Positions 10,235 to 18,476 of a stretch of DNA of 61,210 bases are shown in pieces. The DNA is taken from the NCBI GenBank assembly GCA_900544235.1, contig UQUL01000008.1:1-61210 (forward strand). Reading direction: 5' to 3'. This DNA is from an uncultured Collinsella sp. (GTDB lineage: Bacteria > Actinomycetota > Coriobacteriia > Coriobacteriales > Coriobacteriaceae). The first letter of the stretch is position 1. Each line of letters begins with the position of its first letter. Position numbers and translations under genes: made by a program. Below the pieces are notes generated by a model. The model worked only from the letters and a program-made list of their open reading frames with translations. It did not search any database and had not been told where the DNA came from.

Positions 10235-11141
10235 CGTGGGCTACTCCTTCAAAGAGGCAATCAGCCACTTCTTCCGTAACTGGACTACCTCGCTCGGCGC
10301 CGTCATCACGATCTTCCTTTCGCTGTTTATCATCGGCCTGTTCATCATGGGCTCCGCGATGCTGAACTCCGTGATCGGTACCGTCGAGGATCAGGTTGTC
10401 ATTAATGCCTTTATTAGCGATGACGCCGATCAGGCAGACGTCCAGGCCTTTGAGGCCGAGCTCAAGACGTGGAGCAACGTCAAGTCCGTGACCTATAAGG
10501 ATAAGGACGACGCGCTGGCCGAGTACACGAGCAAGATGTCGGGTAACGCCGACGCCACCATGAGCGCGCTCGACGGCCAGAACCCGCTGCCCGCCTCGTT
10601 TGCGATTGAGATGGACGATCCGTCTCAGGTCGAGAGCACGGCCAAGAAGCTCAAGAAGAATGCCGACTTCCAAAAGATCGCGGACGACGGCGACGTCAAC
10701 GCGAGCGTACTGTATGGCCAGGAGGAAGTAAGCCGCCTGTTCCAGGTGACCAACTACATCCGTATTGCCGCCGTGGTGCTCGTCGGCCTGCTGACCTTTA
10801 TCGCGTTCATCTTTATCAACAACACGATTCGCCTGTCCATCACGGCGCGTCGTCGCGAGATTGCGATTATGCGCCTGGTGGGTGCCAGCAACGGCTTCAT
10901 TCGTGGCCCGTTTATCACCGAGGGTGTACTGCAGGCCATTTTGGGCTCGCTGCTTTCCATCGGCGTTCTGGAGCTGCTGCGCAATCTGATGATTCCGCGT
11001 TTGCAGGAGAGCATCGGCTGGATGTCGTTTGCCCTGCCGATGCAGTACTACCTGGTGACCTATGCTGCGCTGATTCTGGTCGGCGTGATTATCGGCCTCT
11101 TTGGTTCTGCCATCGCCATGCGTCGCTACCTGCGCGTGTAG
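10221..11141 (+). CDS. ftsX: Cell-division membrane protein FtsX
   Basis: The membrane partner of FtsE, 306 residues. A short cytoplasmic start (MAPTNVGYSFKEAISHFFRNW) leads to a first membrane helix at about 26-46. An extracellular domain of about 130 residues follows, which in the family contacts a hydrolase such as an RipC/EnvC-type protein, and then three C-terminal helices. ARRREIAIMRLVGASNGFIRGPF is the cytoplasmic coupling region. GGAGG lies upstream, inside the end of ftsE, so translation is coupled. Confidence 0.96.
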   Translation: MAPTNVGYSFKEAISHFFRNWTTSLGAVITIFLSLFIIGLFIMGSAMLNSVIGTVEDQVVINAFISDDADQADVQAFEAELKTWSNVKSVTYKDKDDALAEYTSKMSGNADATMSALDGQNPLPASFAIEMDDPSQVESTAKKLKKNADFQKIADDGDVNASVLYGQEEVSRLFQVTNYIRIAAVVLVGLLTFIAFIFINNTIRLSITARRREIAIMRLVGASNGFIRGPFITEGVLQAILGSLLSIGVLELLRNLMIPRLQESIGWMSFALPMQYYLVTYAALILVGVIIGLFGSAIAMRRYLRV

Positions 11142-11165
11142 GCATGCCTGGAATTCATCCCTTCC

Positions 11166-11199
11166 AACGGGTCGTCTCTTATGGGGCGGCCCGTTTTTT
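11166..11199 (+). terminator. Intrinsic terminator of ftsEX
   Basis: The stem AACGGGTCGTC pairs with GGCGGCCCGTT through two G-T pairs and is followed by TTTTT. Confidence 0.85.
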
Positions 11200-11276
11200 G
11201 ATCCCTAGGGGACGGCAGGAAAGCGAATCATTTGGGTAGACTCTTTGGAGTTCGCAATCGATAGTTAGGAGGCGCC

Positions 11277-13412
11277 ATGGGGCGCAATAACAAGCATAAG
11301 CGTGGAGCTCGCAATAAGCGCGGGCCGGTGCGCAGCGAACGCCGTCCGAGCCTGACCGGGCGCGTGCAGCTCCATGAGCACAGTGCCTATGTCATAACCG
11401 AGAATGGCGACTACAAGGTCATGGGCCGTGGCAAGCGCGAGATTATGGATGGCGATACCGTTGCCGTGAGCATTAAGAACAGCCCGCACGGTGAGCGGCG
11501 CGCCGTGATCGAAGGCGTGGTTGAGCGCGCAGCCATAAGCGTGGTGGGTACGTACCAGACCGCCGGTCCGCTCGGTGTGATCGAGCCGCTCGATTCGCGT
11601 CTGAAGGCTGACTTCTTCATTCTGCCTGAGGATACCTCGGCGGATCGTCTGGGCGTTCACCCGGGTGATGCTGTTGTCGCGCGCATTTTGACCTACCCGA
11701 CGCGCCTGGAATCGGGCGCTGTGACGATCGAACGCCGCATTGGCGGAGATGACGCGCCCGATTTGGGCGTTCAATATGTGATGGCGCGCTACGGCTATAC
11801 CGATAGCTATCCCGAGGCCGCGCTGGACGAGGCCGAGGGGCTTTCGCTCGATGTGTCCGCGGCGCTTAAGGACCCGCTCCGCCGCGATCTGCGCGACCGC
11901 TTTATCATCACGATCGACCCGGTCGACGCGCGCGACTTTGACGATGCCATTTCGTTGGAGCGCACGCCCGAGGGTGGCTACAAGCTGGGTGTGCATATCG
12001 CCGACGTCTCGCACTATGTGGCTTGGGACGGGCATATCGATCTTGAGGCTCGTCACCGCACGACGTCGGTGTATCTTGCCGATCGTGTACTTCCCATGTT
12101 GCCCGAGCGCCTGTCTAATGACCTGTGCTCGCTTCGTCCCGACGAGGACCGCTTGGCGTTTACCGTCGACATTGAGCTCGACGCGCAGGGCCGCGTGCGC
12201 CAGTACGACCCTTATCCCAGCGTGATTCGCTCGCGCGTGCGCATGGACTATGATGGCGCCGAGGCGCTGCTGGTGCGTGCTGGCGCGGTGGAGTACTCGG
12301 TGCTGGAGGGTGCCGCCGAGGATGTTGCGGCTGCCGAGGCCTCGCGCGAGGAGGCGCTTGAGCGTGGGCTTACATGCGAGGAGGCAGCCCTCGGCTATAA
12401 CGTCGACCTGGGTGATTTTTTGGTTGCCGCCAACGAGCTTGCGGAGCTCCGCCGCCGCATTCGTCGCGCGCGCGGTTCGGTCGACTTTGATACGGCCGAG
12501 ATCCGCGCGCTCTTGGACGAGGACGGTGTGCCCGTGCAGATCGTGGCCCGCGAGCGCTCGTGCGCCACGTCGCTGATCGAGGAGGCCATGCTGCTCGCCA
12601 ACGAGTGCGTGGCCGAGTGGCTGGCTGACCGCGACATTGAGGCTTGCTATCGCGTGCACGACGATCCCAGCCCCGACAGCCTGCACGGTGCCGCCGTGGC
12701 GCTGGCGCAGCTGGGCATCATCGATGACCGCCGTGCGGCTGGTATTGCCCTGGGAAGTCCCGATGAGCTGCAGGCTGCGGTTGACGCCGCGGCCGGCACG
12801 GCTAACGCTCCGCTCGTCAACACGTTGCTCTTGCGCAGTATGCAGCGCGCACTGTACAAGCCACGCAACGAGGGCCACTTTGCGCTTGCCGCGCCGTGCT
12901 ATTGCCACTTCACGAGTCCCATTCGCCGCTATCCCGACCTGGTGGTGCATCGCGTACTCAAGCTGCAGCTGGCCTACGAGCAGCTGGGCGGCAAGGACGC
13001 CTTGGTGCGCACGCCCCGGCTCATCGGTAAAGGTCGCGAGTCCCTGCCACGCATTCTGCCGCAGATCTGCCGCGCATGCAGCGATGCCGAGCGCGCGGCA
13101 GATGCCGCCAGCCATGCGACGCAAAAGATCAAGATTGCCCAGTACTATGAGGACCGTCTGGGCGAGCGCTATGCCGGAACCGTCTCGTGGGTTAGCAGCA
13201 TGGGCCTTTTTGTGCGCTTGGACCTAACGCAGGTCGAAGGTTTGGTTTCGATCAAGAGTCTGGGCAACGAGTGGTTCGAGTTCGACGAGGACGCGCTCAC
13301 GCTCACAGGTGCCGACACGGGCACCCGTTACGAGCTGGGGCAGCGCGTGATTGTCGAGGTCTCGCGCGTCAATACCACGCGTGGGCACTTGGACTTTAAG
13401 CTTATCCATTAG
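11277..13412 (+). CDS. rnr: Exoribonuclease R
   Basis: A processive 3'-5' exoribonuclease of the RNase II/RNB family that degrades structured RNA and works with SmpB-tmRNA in quality control. The 711-residue protein starts with a basic segment (MGRNNKHKRGARNKRG), then cold-shock-type OB folds. The RNB domain carries the catalytic DPVDARDFDDAIS at about 214-226, and a C-terminal S1 domain begins near AGTVSWVSSMGLFVRLD. AGGAGG precedes the ATG. It stands alone; smpB is 9 kb away in the same direction. Confidence 0.95.
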   Translation: MGRNNKHKRGARNKRGPVRSERRPSLTGRVQLHEHSAYVITENGDYKVMGRGKREIMDGDTVAVSIKNSPHGERRAVIEGVVERAAISVVGTYQTAGPLGVIEPLDSRLKADFFILPEDTSADRLGVHPGDAVVARILTYPTRLESGAVTIERRIGGDDAPDLGVQYVMARYGYTDSYPEAALDEAEGLSLDVSAALKDPLRRDLRDRFIITIDPVDARDFDDAISLERTPEGGYKLGVHIADVSHYVAWDGHIDLEARHRTTSVYLADRVLPMLPERLSNDLCSLRPDEDRLAFTVDIELDAQGRVRQYDPYPSVIRSRVRMDYDGAEALLVRAGAVEYSVLEGAAEDVAAAEASREEALERGLTCEEAALGYNVDLGDFLVAANELAELRRRIRRARGSVDFDTAEIRALLDEDGVPVQIVARERSCATSLIEEAMLLANECVAEWLADRDIEACYRVHDDPSPDSLHGAAVALAQLGIIDDRRAAGIALGSPDELQAAVDAAAGTANAPLVNTLLLRSMQRALYKPRNEGHFALAAPCYCHFTSPIRRYPDLVVHRVLKLQLAYEQLGGKDALVRTPRLIGKGRESLPRILPQICRACSDAERAADAASHATQKIKIAQYYEDRLGERYAGTVSWVSSMGLFVRLDLTQVEGLVSIKSLGNEWFEFDEDALTLTGADTGTRYELGQRVIVEVSRVNTTRGHLDFKLIH

Positions 13413-13441
13413 CCAAATCCCGACTCATGGTGGGGGAGCGG

Positions 13442-13468
13442 AGGGCGGCCTTTCGAGACCGCCCTTCG
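13442..13468 (+). terminator. Weak terminator after rnr
   Basis: AGGGCGG pairs with CCGCCCT over a 10-base loop. The downstream tract (TCGCATTTG) is a poor T run. Confidence 0.45.
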
Positions 13469-13546
13469 CATTTGAATCGTGGCTACCTTGCCGTCTACTC
13501 GGCCGCCCGCTTACCTGCTATTTGAGAGGTAAAACCTACCAAAATA

Positions 13547-13569
13547 AACCTGTCCCTTTTTGGCAGGTT
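13547..13569. repeat. CCTGTCCC / GGCAGGTT motif ahead of the recombinase gene
   Basis: AACCTGTCCC, 5 bases, then GGCAGGTT, preceded by CCAAAATA. The same arrangement occurs at 1363-1385 before secA. It can fold into a small hairpin just upstream of the recombinase start. Confidence 0.5.
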
Positions 13570-13589
13570 TACAAGAAAGCGGGGATGAG

Positions 13590-14195
13590 ATGGCGACGGT
13601 GTACGGTTATGCGCGGGTGAGTTCGCGCGATCAGAACCTTAATCGGCAGCTGGATGCGCTGGGCGCCTATGGCGTGGGCTCGGCGAATATTTATGCCGAC
13701 CATGCGAGCGGCAAGGACTTCGATCGACCGCGTTATCGCGAGCTGCTGCACGTCCTGGGAGACGGGGACGTACTGGTGGTGCTTTCTATCGACCGACTTG
13801 GCCGTAATTACTCCGAGATTCTTGAGGAATGGCGACGCATTACCAAGGAGCTCGGGGTTGCCATTGTGGTGTTGGACATGCCATTGCTTGACACGCGCGC
13901 TAGGGCCAGCGGCGCGCCGGATGTGACCAACGTCCTGATTGCCGATATTGTGCTGCAACTGCTGAGCTACGTGGCGCAGGTAGAGCGCGAGAATATCCAT
14001 CGGCGCCAAGCGGAGGGAATTGCAGCGGCGCGGGCGCGAGGGGTCCGTTTCGGTCGACCTCGCAAGCCGTGCCCTCCTCAGTTTGAGATGGTGCGCGATA
14101 GCTATGAGGCAGGCGATATTACCCGCAGCCAGGCAGCAAAGTGCCTGGGCGTGTGCGTGGGGACGTTCGATCGCTGGATGCGCGAGGCGGGGTAG
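13590..14195 (+). CDS. Orphan serine recombinase (resolvase/invertase family)
   Basis: A site-specific recombinase of the small serine (Pin/Hin/resolvase) family, 201 residues. The N-terminal catalytic domain starts ATVYGYARVSSRDQN, with the nucleophilic Ser at about 11, and carries DRLGRNYSEILEEW. The long helix (LSYVAQVERENIHRRQAEGIAAARARG) and RFGRPRKP linker lead into a short helix-turn-helix ending GVCVGTFDRWMREAG. No transposase, cassette or recognisable inversion repeats adjoin it, so its target is unknown. It could be a remnant of an integrated element or a domesticated invertase. Start is the ATG giving MATVYGY. Confidence 0.9.
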   Translation: MATVYGYARVSSRDQNLNRQLDALGAYGVGSANIYADHASGKDFDRPRYRELLHVLGDGDVLVVLSIDRLGRNYSEILEEWRRITKELGVAIVVLDMPLLDTRARASGAPDVTNVLIADIVLQLLSYVAQVERENIHRRQAEGIAAARARGVRFGRPRKPCPPQFEMVRDSYEAGDITRSQAAKCLGVCVGTFDRWMREAG

Positions 14196-14299
14196 GGGTT
14201 TGCGTCGCTTTGTCGCTTCCTGTTGCGATTCAAATTTTGATACGGTGACGATGCCATTTGGGGCTACACTCGCTGATATTCAAAAAAGGAGGTTGGCCC

Positions 14300-14881
14300 T
14301 TGGCGCGCGTAAAACAAATAATCGGATGGACCGCGATCGTTCTGTTCGCTGCAACGCTGGCGGGCATCTGGGTGCTGACGGAGCAAAACGCGGTGGAGAC
14401 GTCGTTGCTGAGCGAGTCCACCGCGCGTGTGGTGGAGGGCCAGGCTACGGGCGTTCAGGCTGTCGATGCCACGGGTGAAGCTCAGGCGGAGAACGGAATG
14501 ACCGGGGGCACCGATTCGGCTGCCTCGAATGTCCGGTCTGGCCGACTTGCTTCCATTCGCATGTGGGTGGGCACGAACGTCCGTCGCGTTGCCCATACCG
14601 TAGAGTTTTTCTTCGTCGGATTGTTCGCCTCGGTGGTCGTGGTTTGCTTTTCCAGGCGTCCGTGGAGCGTATGCTCCCGTTGCGTGCCCGTATTGCTCTT
14701 TTGCGCCGCCTGCTCCGTTGGCGATCAGGTACATAAGATCTTTGTTCCCGGCAGGCATTTCGACGTTATCGATTTAGGATTCGATGCTGCGGGCTATGTC
14801 ACCGCCATGCTGTTGGTATTGCTGACGGCGGCGTTGGTGCACCACGCGACGCGCCCCATCGGCGCCCATGCGAGGCGCTAG
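14300..14881 (+). CDS. VanZ-like membrane protein with TTG start
   Basis: A 193-residue membrane protein of the VanZ-like family. There is one N-terminal membrane helix (residues 5-22), a polar loop of about 70 residues, then the family core: RRVAHTVEFFFVGLF, SVGDQVHKIFVPGRHFDVIDLGFDAAGY and two more helices. VanZ in teicoplanin resistance has this fold; most family members have no proven role. AAGGAGG lies exactly 7 bases ahead of the TTG, so TTG is preferred over an ATG 14 codons upstream that would place the ribosome binding site inside the gene. The protein ends at a strong terminator. Confidence 0.82.
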   Translation: MARVKQIIGWTAIVLFAATLAGIWVLTEQNAVETSLLSESTARVVEGQATGVQAVDATGEAQAENGMTGGTDSAASNVRSGRLASIRMWVGTNVRRVAHTVEFFFVGLFASVVVVCFSRRPWSVCSRCVPVLLFCAACSVGDQVHKIFVPGRHFDVIDLGFDAAGYVTAMLLVLLTAALVHHATRPIGAHARR

Positions 14882-14963
14882 CCGGTAACAAACCCGTTTC
14901 TGATAATGCGACCTTGTTGAATTATTTTGTGTCGTGCGTATTTCCGAGCGGTCGGATTTGAGG

Positions 14964-14989
14964 GGCGAGCGGTAGAACGCTCGCCTTTT
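14964..14989 (+). terminator. Terminator between the VanZ-like gene and the MurNAc cluster
   Basis: GGCGAGCG pairs with CGCTCGCC over a 6-base loop, followed by TTTT. Confidence 0.85.
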
Positions 14990-15010
14990 GTGCGCCACGA
15001 TGCGGCACAA

Positions 15011-15040
15011 TGTACCGCAAAAGCTGTTTGTATACGGTAC
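15011..15040. promoter_or_regulatory. GTACCG...CGGTAC dyad, candidate operator of the MurNAc regulator
   Basis: GTACCG and CGGTAC are perfect inverted repeats 17 bases apart, about 45 bases before the RpiR-type gene. The position suits autoregulation by that protein; no experimental consensus was matched. Confidence 0.35.
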
Positions 15041-15085
15041 GAATCGTTCGTTGGTCTTTAATTCTTCTCAACGGAGGTGTTTGAG

Positions 15086-15937
15086 ATGGCAAACGGATTG
15101 CTTTTGCGGCTTCGCGAGCGTGAGCTCAGCGCGAGCCCGGCGGAACGCAATGTCATCGCATATGTAAGCGCTCATCCGCACGAGGTGGTCGGGCTGTCCG
15201 TCCGCGGTCTTGCCGATGTCACGTTCTCCTCGCCCTCGAGCATTTTGCGCTTTTGCAAGCGTTTTGGTTTTGCGGGCTACAAGGAGTTCCAGCGCGAACT
15301 GATTGCCGAGCTGGCGCTCTTAGGTGACAAGAAAGACGTAGCTCTCGAGGACATCTCCATGGATGACAGCGTCGAACGTATCGTGGGGAAGGTGATGAAA
15401 AGCAACGTGCGCACGATCGAGGCGACGGCGCGAACGCTCGATTACACCGTCTTGGAGCGATGCGCGGCCCGTCTTAAGCGGGCACGCGCGGTCAATCTGT
15501 TCGGTATTGGTGCTTCTCGTTTGGTCGCGCACGACCTGGCGCAAAAGCTCATGCGTGTCGACAAAGAGTGCCATCTGTACGACGACTGGCATGATCAGCT
15601 CTTATGTGCCAAGAACATGCATGAGGGCGATATGGCAATCGCCTTTAGCTACTCGGGCTTGACGCAAGAGGTGCTGGACTGCGCCGCCGAGGCTCAACGT
15701 CACAACTGTCCCGTTGTGGCCGTTACCAAAGTAGATGGATCATCCAAGCTTGCCACCATGGCCGATGCCGTGCTCGGCGTTGCTGCGAGTGAACCCTTGG
15801 TCCGCAGCGGTGCCATGGCTTCGCGTATGGCCCAGCTTATGGTTGTCGATGCCCTGTACGCTGCTTACGTTGCCAGCGACTACGAACGGGCGACGCATGT
15901 CATTAAGCAAAACTACATCGAGAAACAGGAAAGATGA
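15086..15937 (+). CDS. murR: RpiR/MurR family transcriptional regulator
   Basis: A sugar-phosphate responsive regulator, 283 residues: an N-terminal helix-turn-helix of the RpiR type (about 1-77, including VTFSSPSSILRFCKRFGFAG) and a C-terminal SIS domain (LFGIGASRLVAHDLAQKL, FSYSGLTQEV). In E. coli MurR senses MurNAc-6-phosphate. Here the neighbours (murQ, a MurP-type EIIBC, a DUF871 hydrolase) support the same ligand. GGAGG is 8 bases before the ATG; an upstream in-frame start would overlap that site. Ten bases separate its stop from murQ, so it leads the operon it probably controls. Confidence 0.88.
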   Translation: MANGLLLRLRERELSASPAERNVIAYVSAHPHEVVGLSVRGLADVTFSSPSSILRFCKRFGFAGYKEFQRELIAELALLGDKKDVALEDISMDDSVERIVGKVMKSNVRTIEATARTLDYTVLERCAARLKRARAVNLFGIGASRLVAHDLAQKLMRVDKECHLYDDWHDQLLCAKNMHEGDMAIAFSYSGLTQEVLDCAAEAQRHNCPVVAVTKVDGSSKLATMADAVLGVAASEPLVRSGAMASRMAQLMVVDALYAAYVASDYERATHVIKQNYIEKQER

Positions 15938-15947
15938 GGTGAATGAA

Positions 15948-16871
15948 ATGCTCGATTTAACAAAATTCACGACCGAACAGCGTAATCAAAGGTCAATGGA
16001 CCTCGATACGATGACATCGCTGCAAATCGTCACGACGATGAACGATGAGGATCTTCGTGCCGTCCAGTCGGTCACGAAAGTGTTGCCCCAGGTTGCCACA
16101 GCAATCGACTGGGCTGCTGAGGCACTCGAGCGCGGCGGGCGCGTCTTTTACATGGGCGCAGGCACCAGCGGTCGTCTGGGCGTACTCGACGCTTCGGAGT
16201 GTCCGCCCACGTTTGGCGTGTCACCCGATCTGATTGTCGGGCTCATTGCCGGAGGCGAGACGGCGTTTATCAAGGCTGTCGAAGGTGCCGAAGACAGCGA
16301 TGAGCTTGGCGCGAACGACCTGCGAGAGCGTGGACTCTCGGACAAGGATCTTGTCGTTGGCCTGGCGGCAAGCGGTCGTACTCCTTATGTGGTGGGCGGC
16401 CTTGTGTACGCCAAGGCAACTGGGTGCAAGACCATTGCAATTGCCTGCAACCAAGGGTCGAAGATCGGGGAGAGCGCAGATCTTGCCATTGAGCCCGTGC
16501 CCGGTCCCGAGGTGCTGACCGGCTCAACGAGGCTCAAGGCGGGAACGGTTCAAAAGCTCATTCTCAACATGATTTCGACCGGTGCCATGGTCAAGATTGG
16601 CAAGGTATACCAAAACCTGATGGTCGATGTGCAGCAGACGAACGAGAAGTTGGTGGTGCGCGGCCAGAACATCGTGATGGAGGCGACCGGCTGCACGCGC
16701 GAGCGCGCTGTTCAGGCGCTTGCAGATGCCGGCGGCCACGTAAAAACCGCTATTGTCTCGGTACTGCTGGACTGCGATGCCGAGCAGGCTGCGGTAGCTC
16801 TTGAGCGGGCGCGAGGTCATGTCCGTACTGCGGTGAGTGGCCATGAGAAGAGCAATGCCGATGCCCAATAG
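15948..16871 (+). CDS. murQ: N-acetylmuramic acid 6-phosphate etherase
   Basis: Cleaves the D-lactyl ether of MurNAc-6-phosphate, giving GlcNAc-6-phosphate and lactate, in the recovery of cell-wall sugars. The 307-residue protein is of standard length. It has the SIS-domain glycine motif FYMGAGTSGRLGVLDASECPPTFG, the family stretch GGETAFIKAVEGAEDS, LAASGRTPYVVGGL, and VLTGSTRLKAGTVQKLILNM. The ATG follows AGGTG. It sits between its regulator and its PTS transporter. Confidence 0.97.
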   Translation: MLDLTKFTTEQRNQRSMDLDTMTSLQIVTTMNDEDLRAVQSVTKVLPQVATAIDWAAEALERGGRVFYMGAGTSGRLGVLDASECPPTFGVSPDLIVGLIAGGETAFIKAVEGAEDSDELGANDLRERGLSDKDLVVGLAASGRTPYVVGGLVYAKATGCKTIAIACNQGSKIGESADLAIEPVPGPEVLTGSTRLKAGTVQKLILNMISTGAMVKIGKVYQNLMVDVQQTNEKLVVRGQNIVMEATGCTRERAVQALADAGGHVKTAIVSVLLDCDAEQAAVALERARGHVRTAVSGHEKSNADAQ

Positions 16872-16928
16872 GTGCGCGGCGTGAGCTGATATGACATTCA
16901 GACGAGATACCCAATACAAGGAGGAGTT

Positions 16929-18359
16929 ATGACGAACAAAGAGCTGGCTCAAAAGCTGCTGGACCTTTTGGGCGGTAAAGACAACGTGCTCGCAAACGCG
17001 GCGTGCATGACGCGCCTGCGCGTGACCGTCAAAGACACGGGCAACGTTGACACGGAGGGCATTATGACACTCGACGGCGTGATGGGTCTGGTCGAGGACG
17101 ACACGATGCAGATCGTGCTGGGTCCGGGCAAGGTGAATAAGGTGCTCGAGGAGTTCTCCAAGCTCACCGGCCTTGCGAAAGGCGTTGCCGATGAGAGCGT
17201 GGTTGACGCTGCGGCCACAAACAAGGCCGCGCAGAAGGCCAAGTACGAGTCTAAGCCGGTTCAGGCCTTCCTCAAGAAGATTTCCAATGTCTTCGTCGCC
17301 CTGCTTCCCGGCATCATTGCGGCTGGCCTCATCAACGGTATCTGCAACGTCATTAACGTCTCGACGGCAGGCGCGCTTGCAGGCGAGTGGTGGTACCAAG
17401 GCATTCGTTCCATGGGCTGGGCCCTGTTTGCCTATCTGCCCATTTTGGTGGGCTATAACGCGGCACGTGAGTTTGGTGGCTCCGCTGCGCTGGGCGGCAT
17501 CGCCGGCATGATGTGTATCGCCAACAGTGCCATGCCCCTGCTTGCGCCTGGCGCGGCTGATCCTGCCACTGCCATTCTGCTGCCGCTCACCAATGCGCAG
17601 TACAACCCCGCAGCGGGCGGCATGATCGCGGCTCTCATCGCTGGCGCATTTTTTGCCTGGATGGAGCGTCAGATTCGCAAGGTTATGCCCAACGCACTCG
17701 ACACGTTCTTGTCCCCGCTGCTGGTGCTCATCATCGGCGCCTTTGCTCTGATGCTCGTCATCCAGCCGGTTGGCGCATGGCTGACGAATGCCATCTTTAG
17801 CGTTTTGACCTTTATCTTCGAGAAGCTGGGCGTCCTGGGCGGCTATATCCTGTCGGCAGGCTTCTTGCCGCTGGTGTCCGTCGGCCTGCATCAGGCGCTC
17901 ACGCCGATCCACGCTATGCTCAACGATCCCGACGGCGCTACCAAGGGTATCAATTACCTGCTTCCCATCCTTATGATGGCTGGCGGCGGCCAGGTCGGTG
18001 CCGGTTTGGCGCTGTACTTTAAGACCAAGAACGCCAAGCTCAAGAAGTACGTCGCAGAGTCCATTCCCGTTGGAATCCTGGGTGTGGGCGAGCCTCTGAT
18101 GTATGCTGTTACGCTGCCGCTCGTTCGTCCGTTTGTGACGGCCTGCCTGGGTGCCGGATTTGGCGGCGCGCTCGCGGCGCTGCTTCACATCGGCACGGTT
18201 TCTCAGGGCGTTTCCGGTCTGTTTGGCCTGCTGATCGTTGTTCCTGGCCAGCAGCTCGGCTACGTTGCCGCTATGCTGCTTGCCTATGCCGCCGGCTTTG
18301 TCCTGACGTGGTTCTTTGGCGTCGACGAGCAGAAGATCAACGAGTTCTTTGGCGAGTAG
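16929..18359 (+). CDS. murP: PTS EIIBC transporter, MurP-type (N-acetylmuramic acid)
   Basis: Imports and phosphorylates a sugar; by context MurNAc to MurNAc-6-phosphate. It has 476 residues: an N-terminal EIIB of the glucose family (about 1-85) with the phosphorylated Cys at 26 in NAACMTRLRV, then an EIIC domain of about ten membrane segments beginning around residue 110. GVGEPLMYAVTLPLVRPFV is the conserved EIIC signature. There is no EIIA domain, so phosphate must come from a separate glucose-type EIIA; one lies at 47657. GGAGG precedes the ATG. Specificity rests on the flanking genes. Confidence 0.88.
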   Translation: MTNKELAQKLLDLLGGKDNVLANAACMTRLRVTVKDTGNVDTEGIMTLDGVMGLVEDDTMQIVLGPGKVNKVLEEFSKLTGLAKGVADESVVDAAATNKAAQKAKYESKPVQAFLKKISNVFVALLPGIIAAGLINGICNVINVSTAGALAGEWWYQGIRSMGWALFAYLPILVGYNAAREFGGSAALGGIAGMMCIANSAMPLLAPGAADPATAILLPLTNAQYNPAAGGMIAALIAGAFFAWMERQIRKVMPNALDTFLSPLLVLIIGAFALMLVIQPVGAWLTNAIFSVLTFIFEKLGVLGGYILSAGFLPLVSVGLHQALTPIHAMLNDPDGATKGINYLLPILMMAGGGQVGAGLALYFKTKNAKLKKYVAESIPVGILGVGEPLMYAVTLPLVRPFVTACLGAGFGGALAALLHIGTVSQGVSGLFGLLIVVPGQQLGYVAAMLLAYAAGFVLTWFFGVDEQKINEFFGE

Positions 18360-18426
18360 TTTGATATCGCGAGCCGTGTTGCTCGGGGCTCGCGGCGCGC
18401 GGCAGATTTCTTGATGATATGGTTGT

Positions 18427-18460
18427 GCCGGCGGGGCTAGCTGCTCAGCCGGCCTTTTTT
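18427..18460 (+). terminator. Terminator between murP and the DUF871 gene
   Basis: GCCGGC pairs with GCCGGC around a 15-base loop and is followed by TTTTTT, just ahead of the AAAGGAG of the next gene. It should reduce, not abolish, expression of the distal gene or be subject to readthrough control. Confidence 0.65.
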
Positions 18461-18476
18461 AAAGGAGCGTTGAAGC

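Noticed and set aside
13590..14195. Resolvase of a complete transposon
   Set aside because: No transposase, terminal inverted repeats or cargo genes flank it.
14258..14299. ATG start 14 codons earlier for the VanZ-like gene
   Set aside because: It has no ribosome binding site, and the AAGGAGG that fits the TTG at 14300 would lie inside the coding region.
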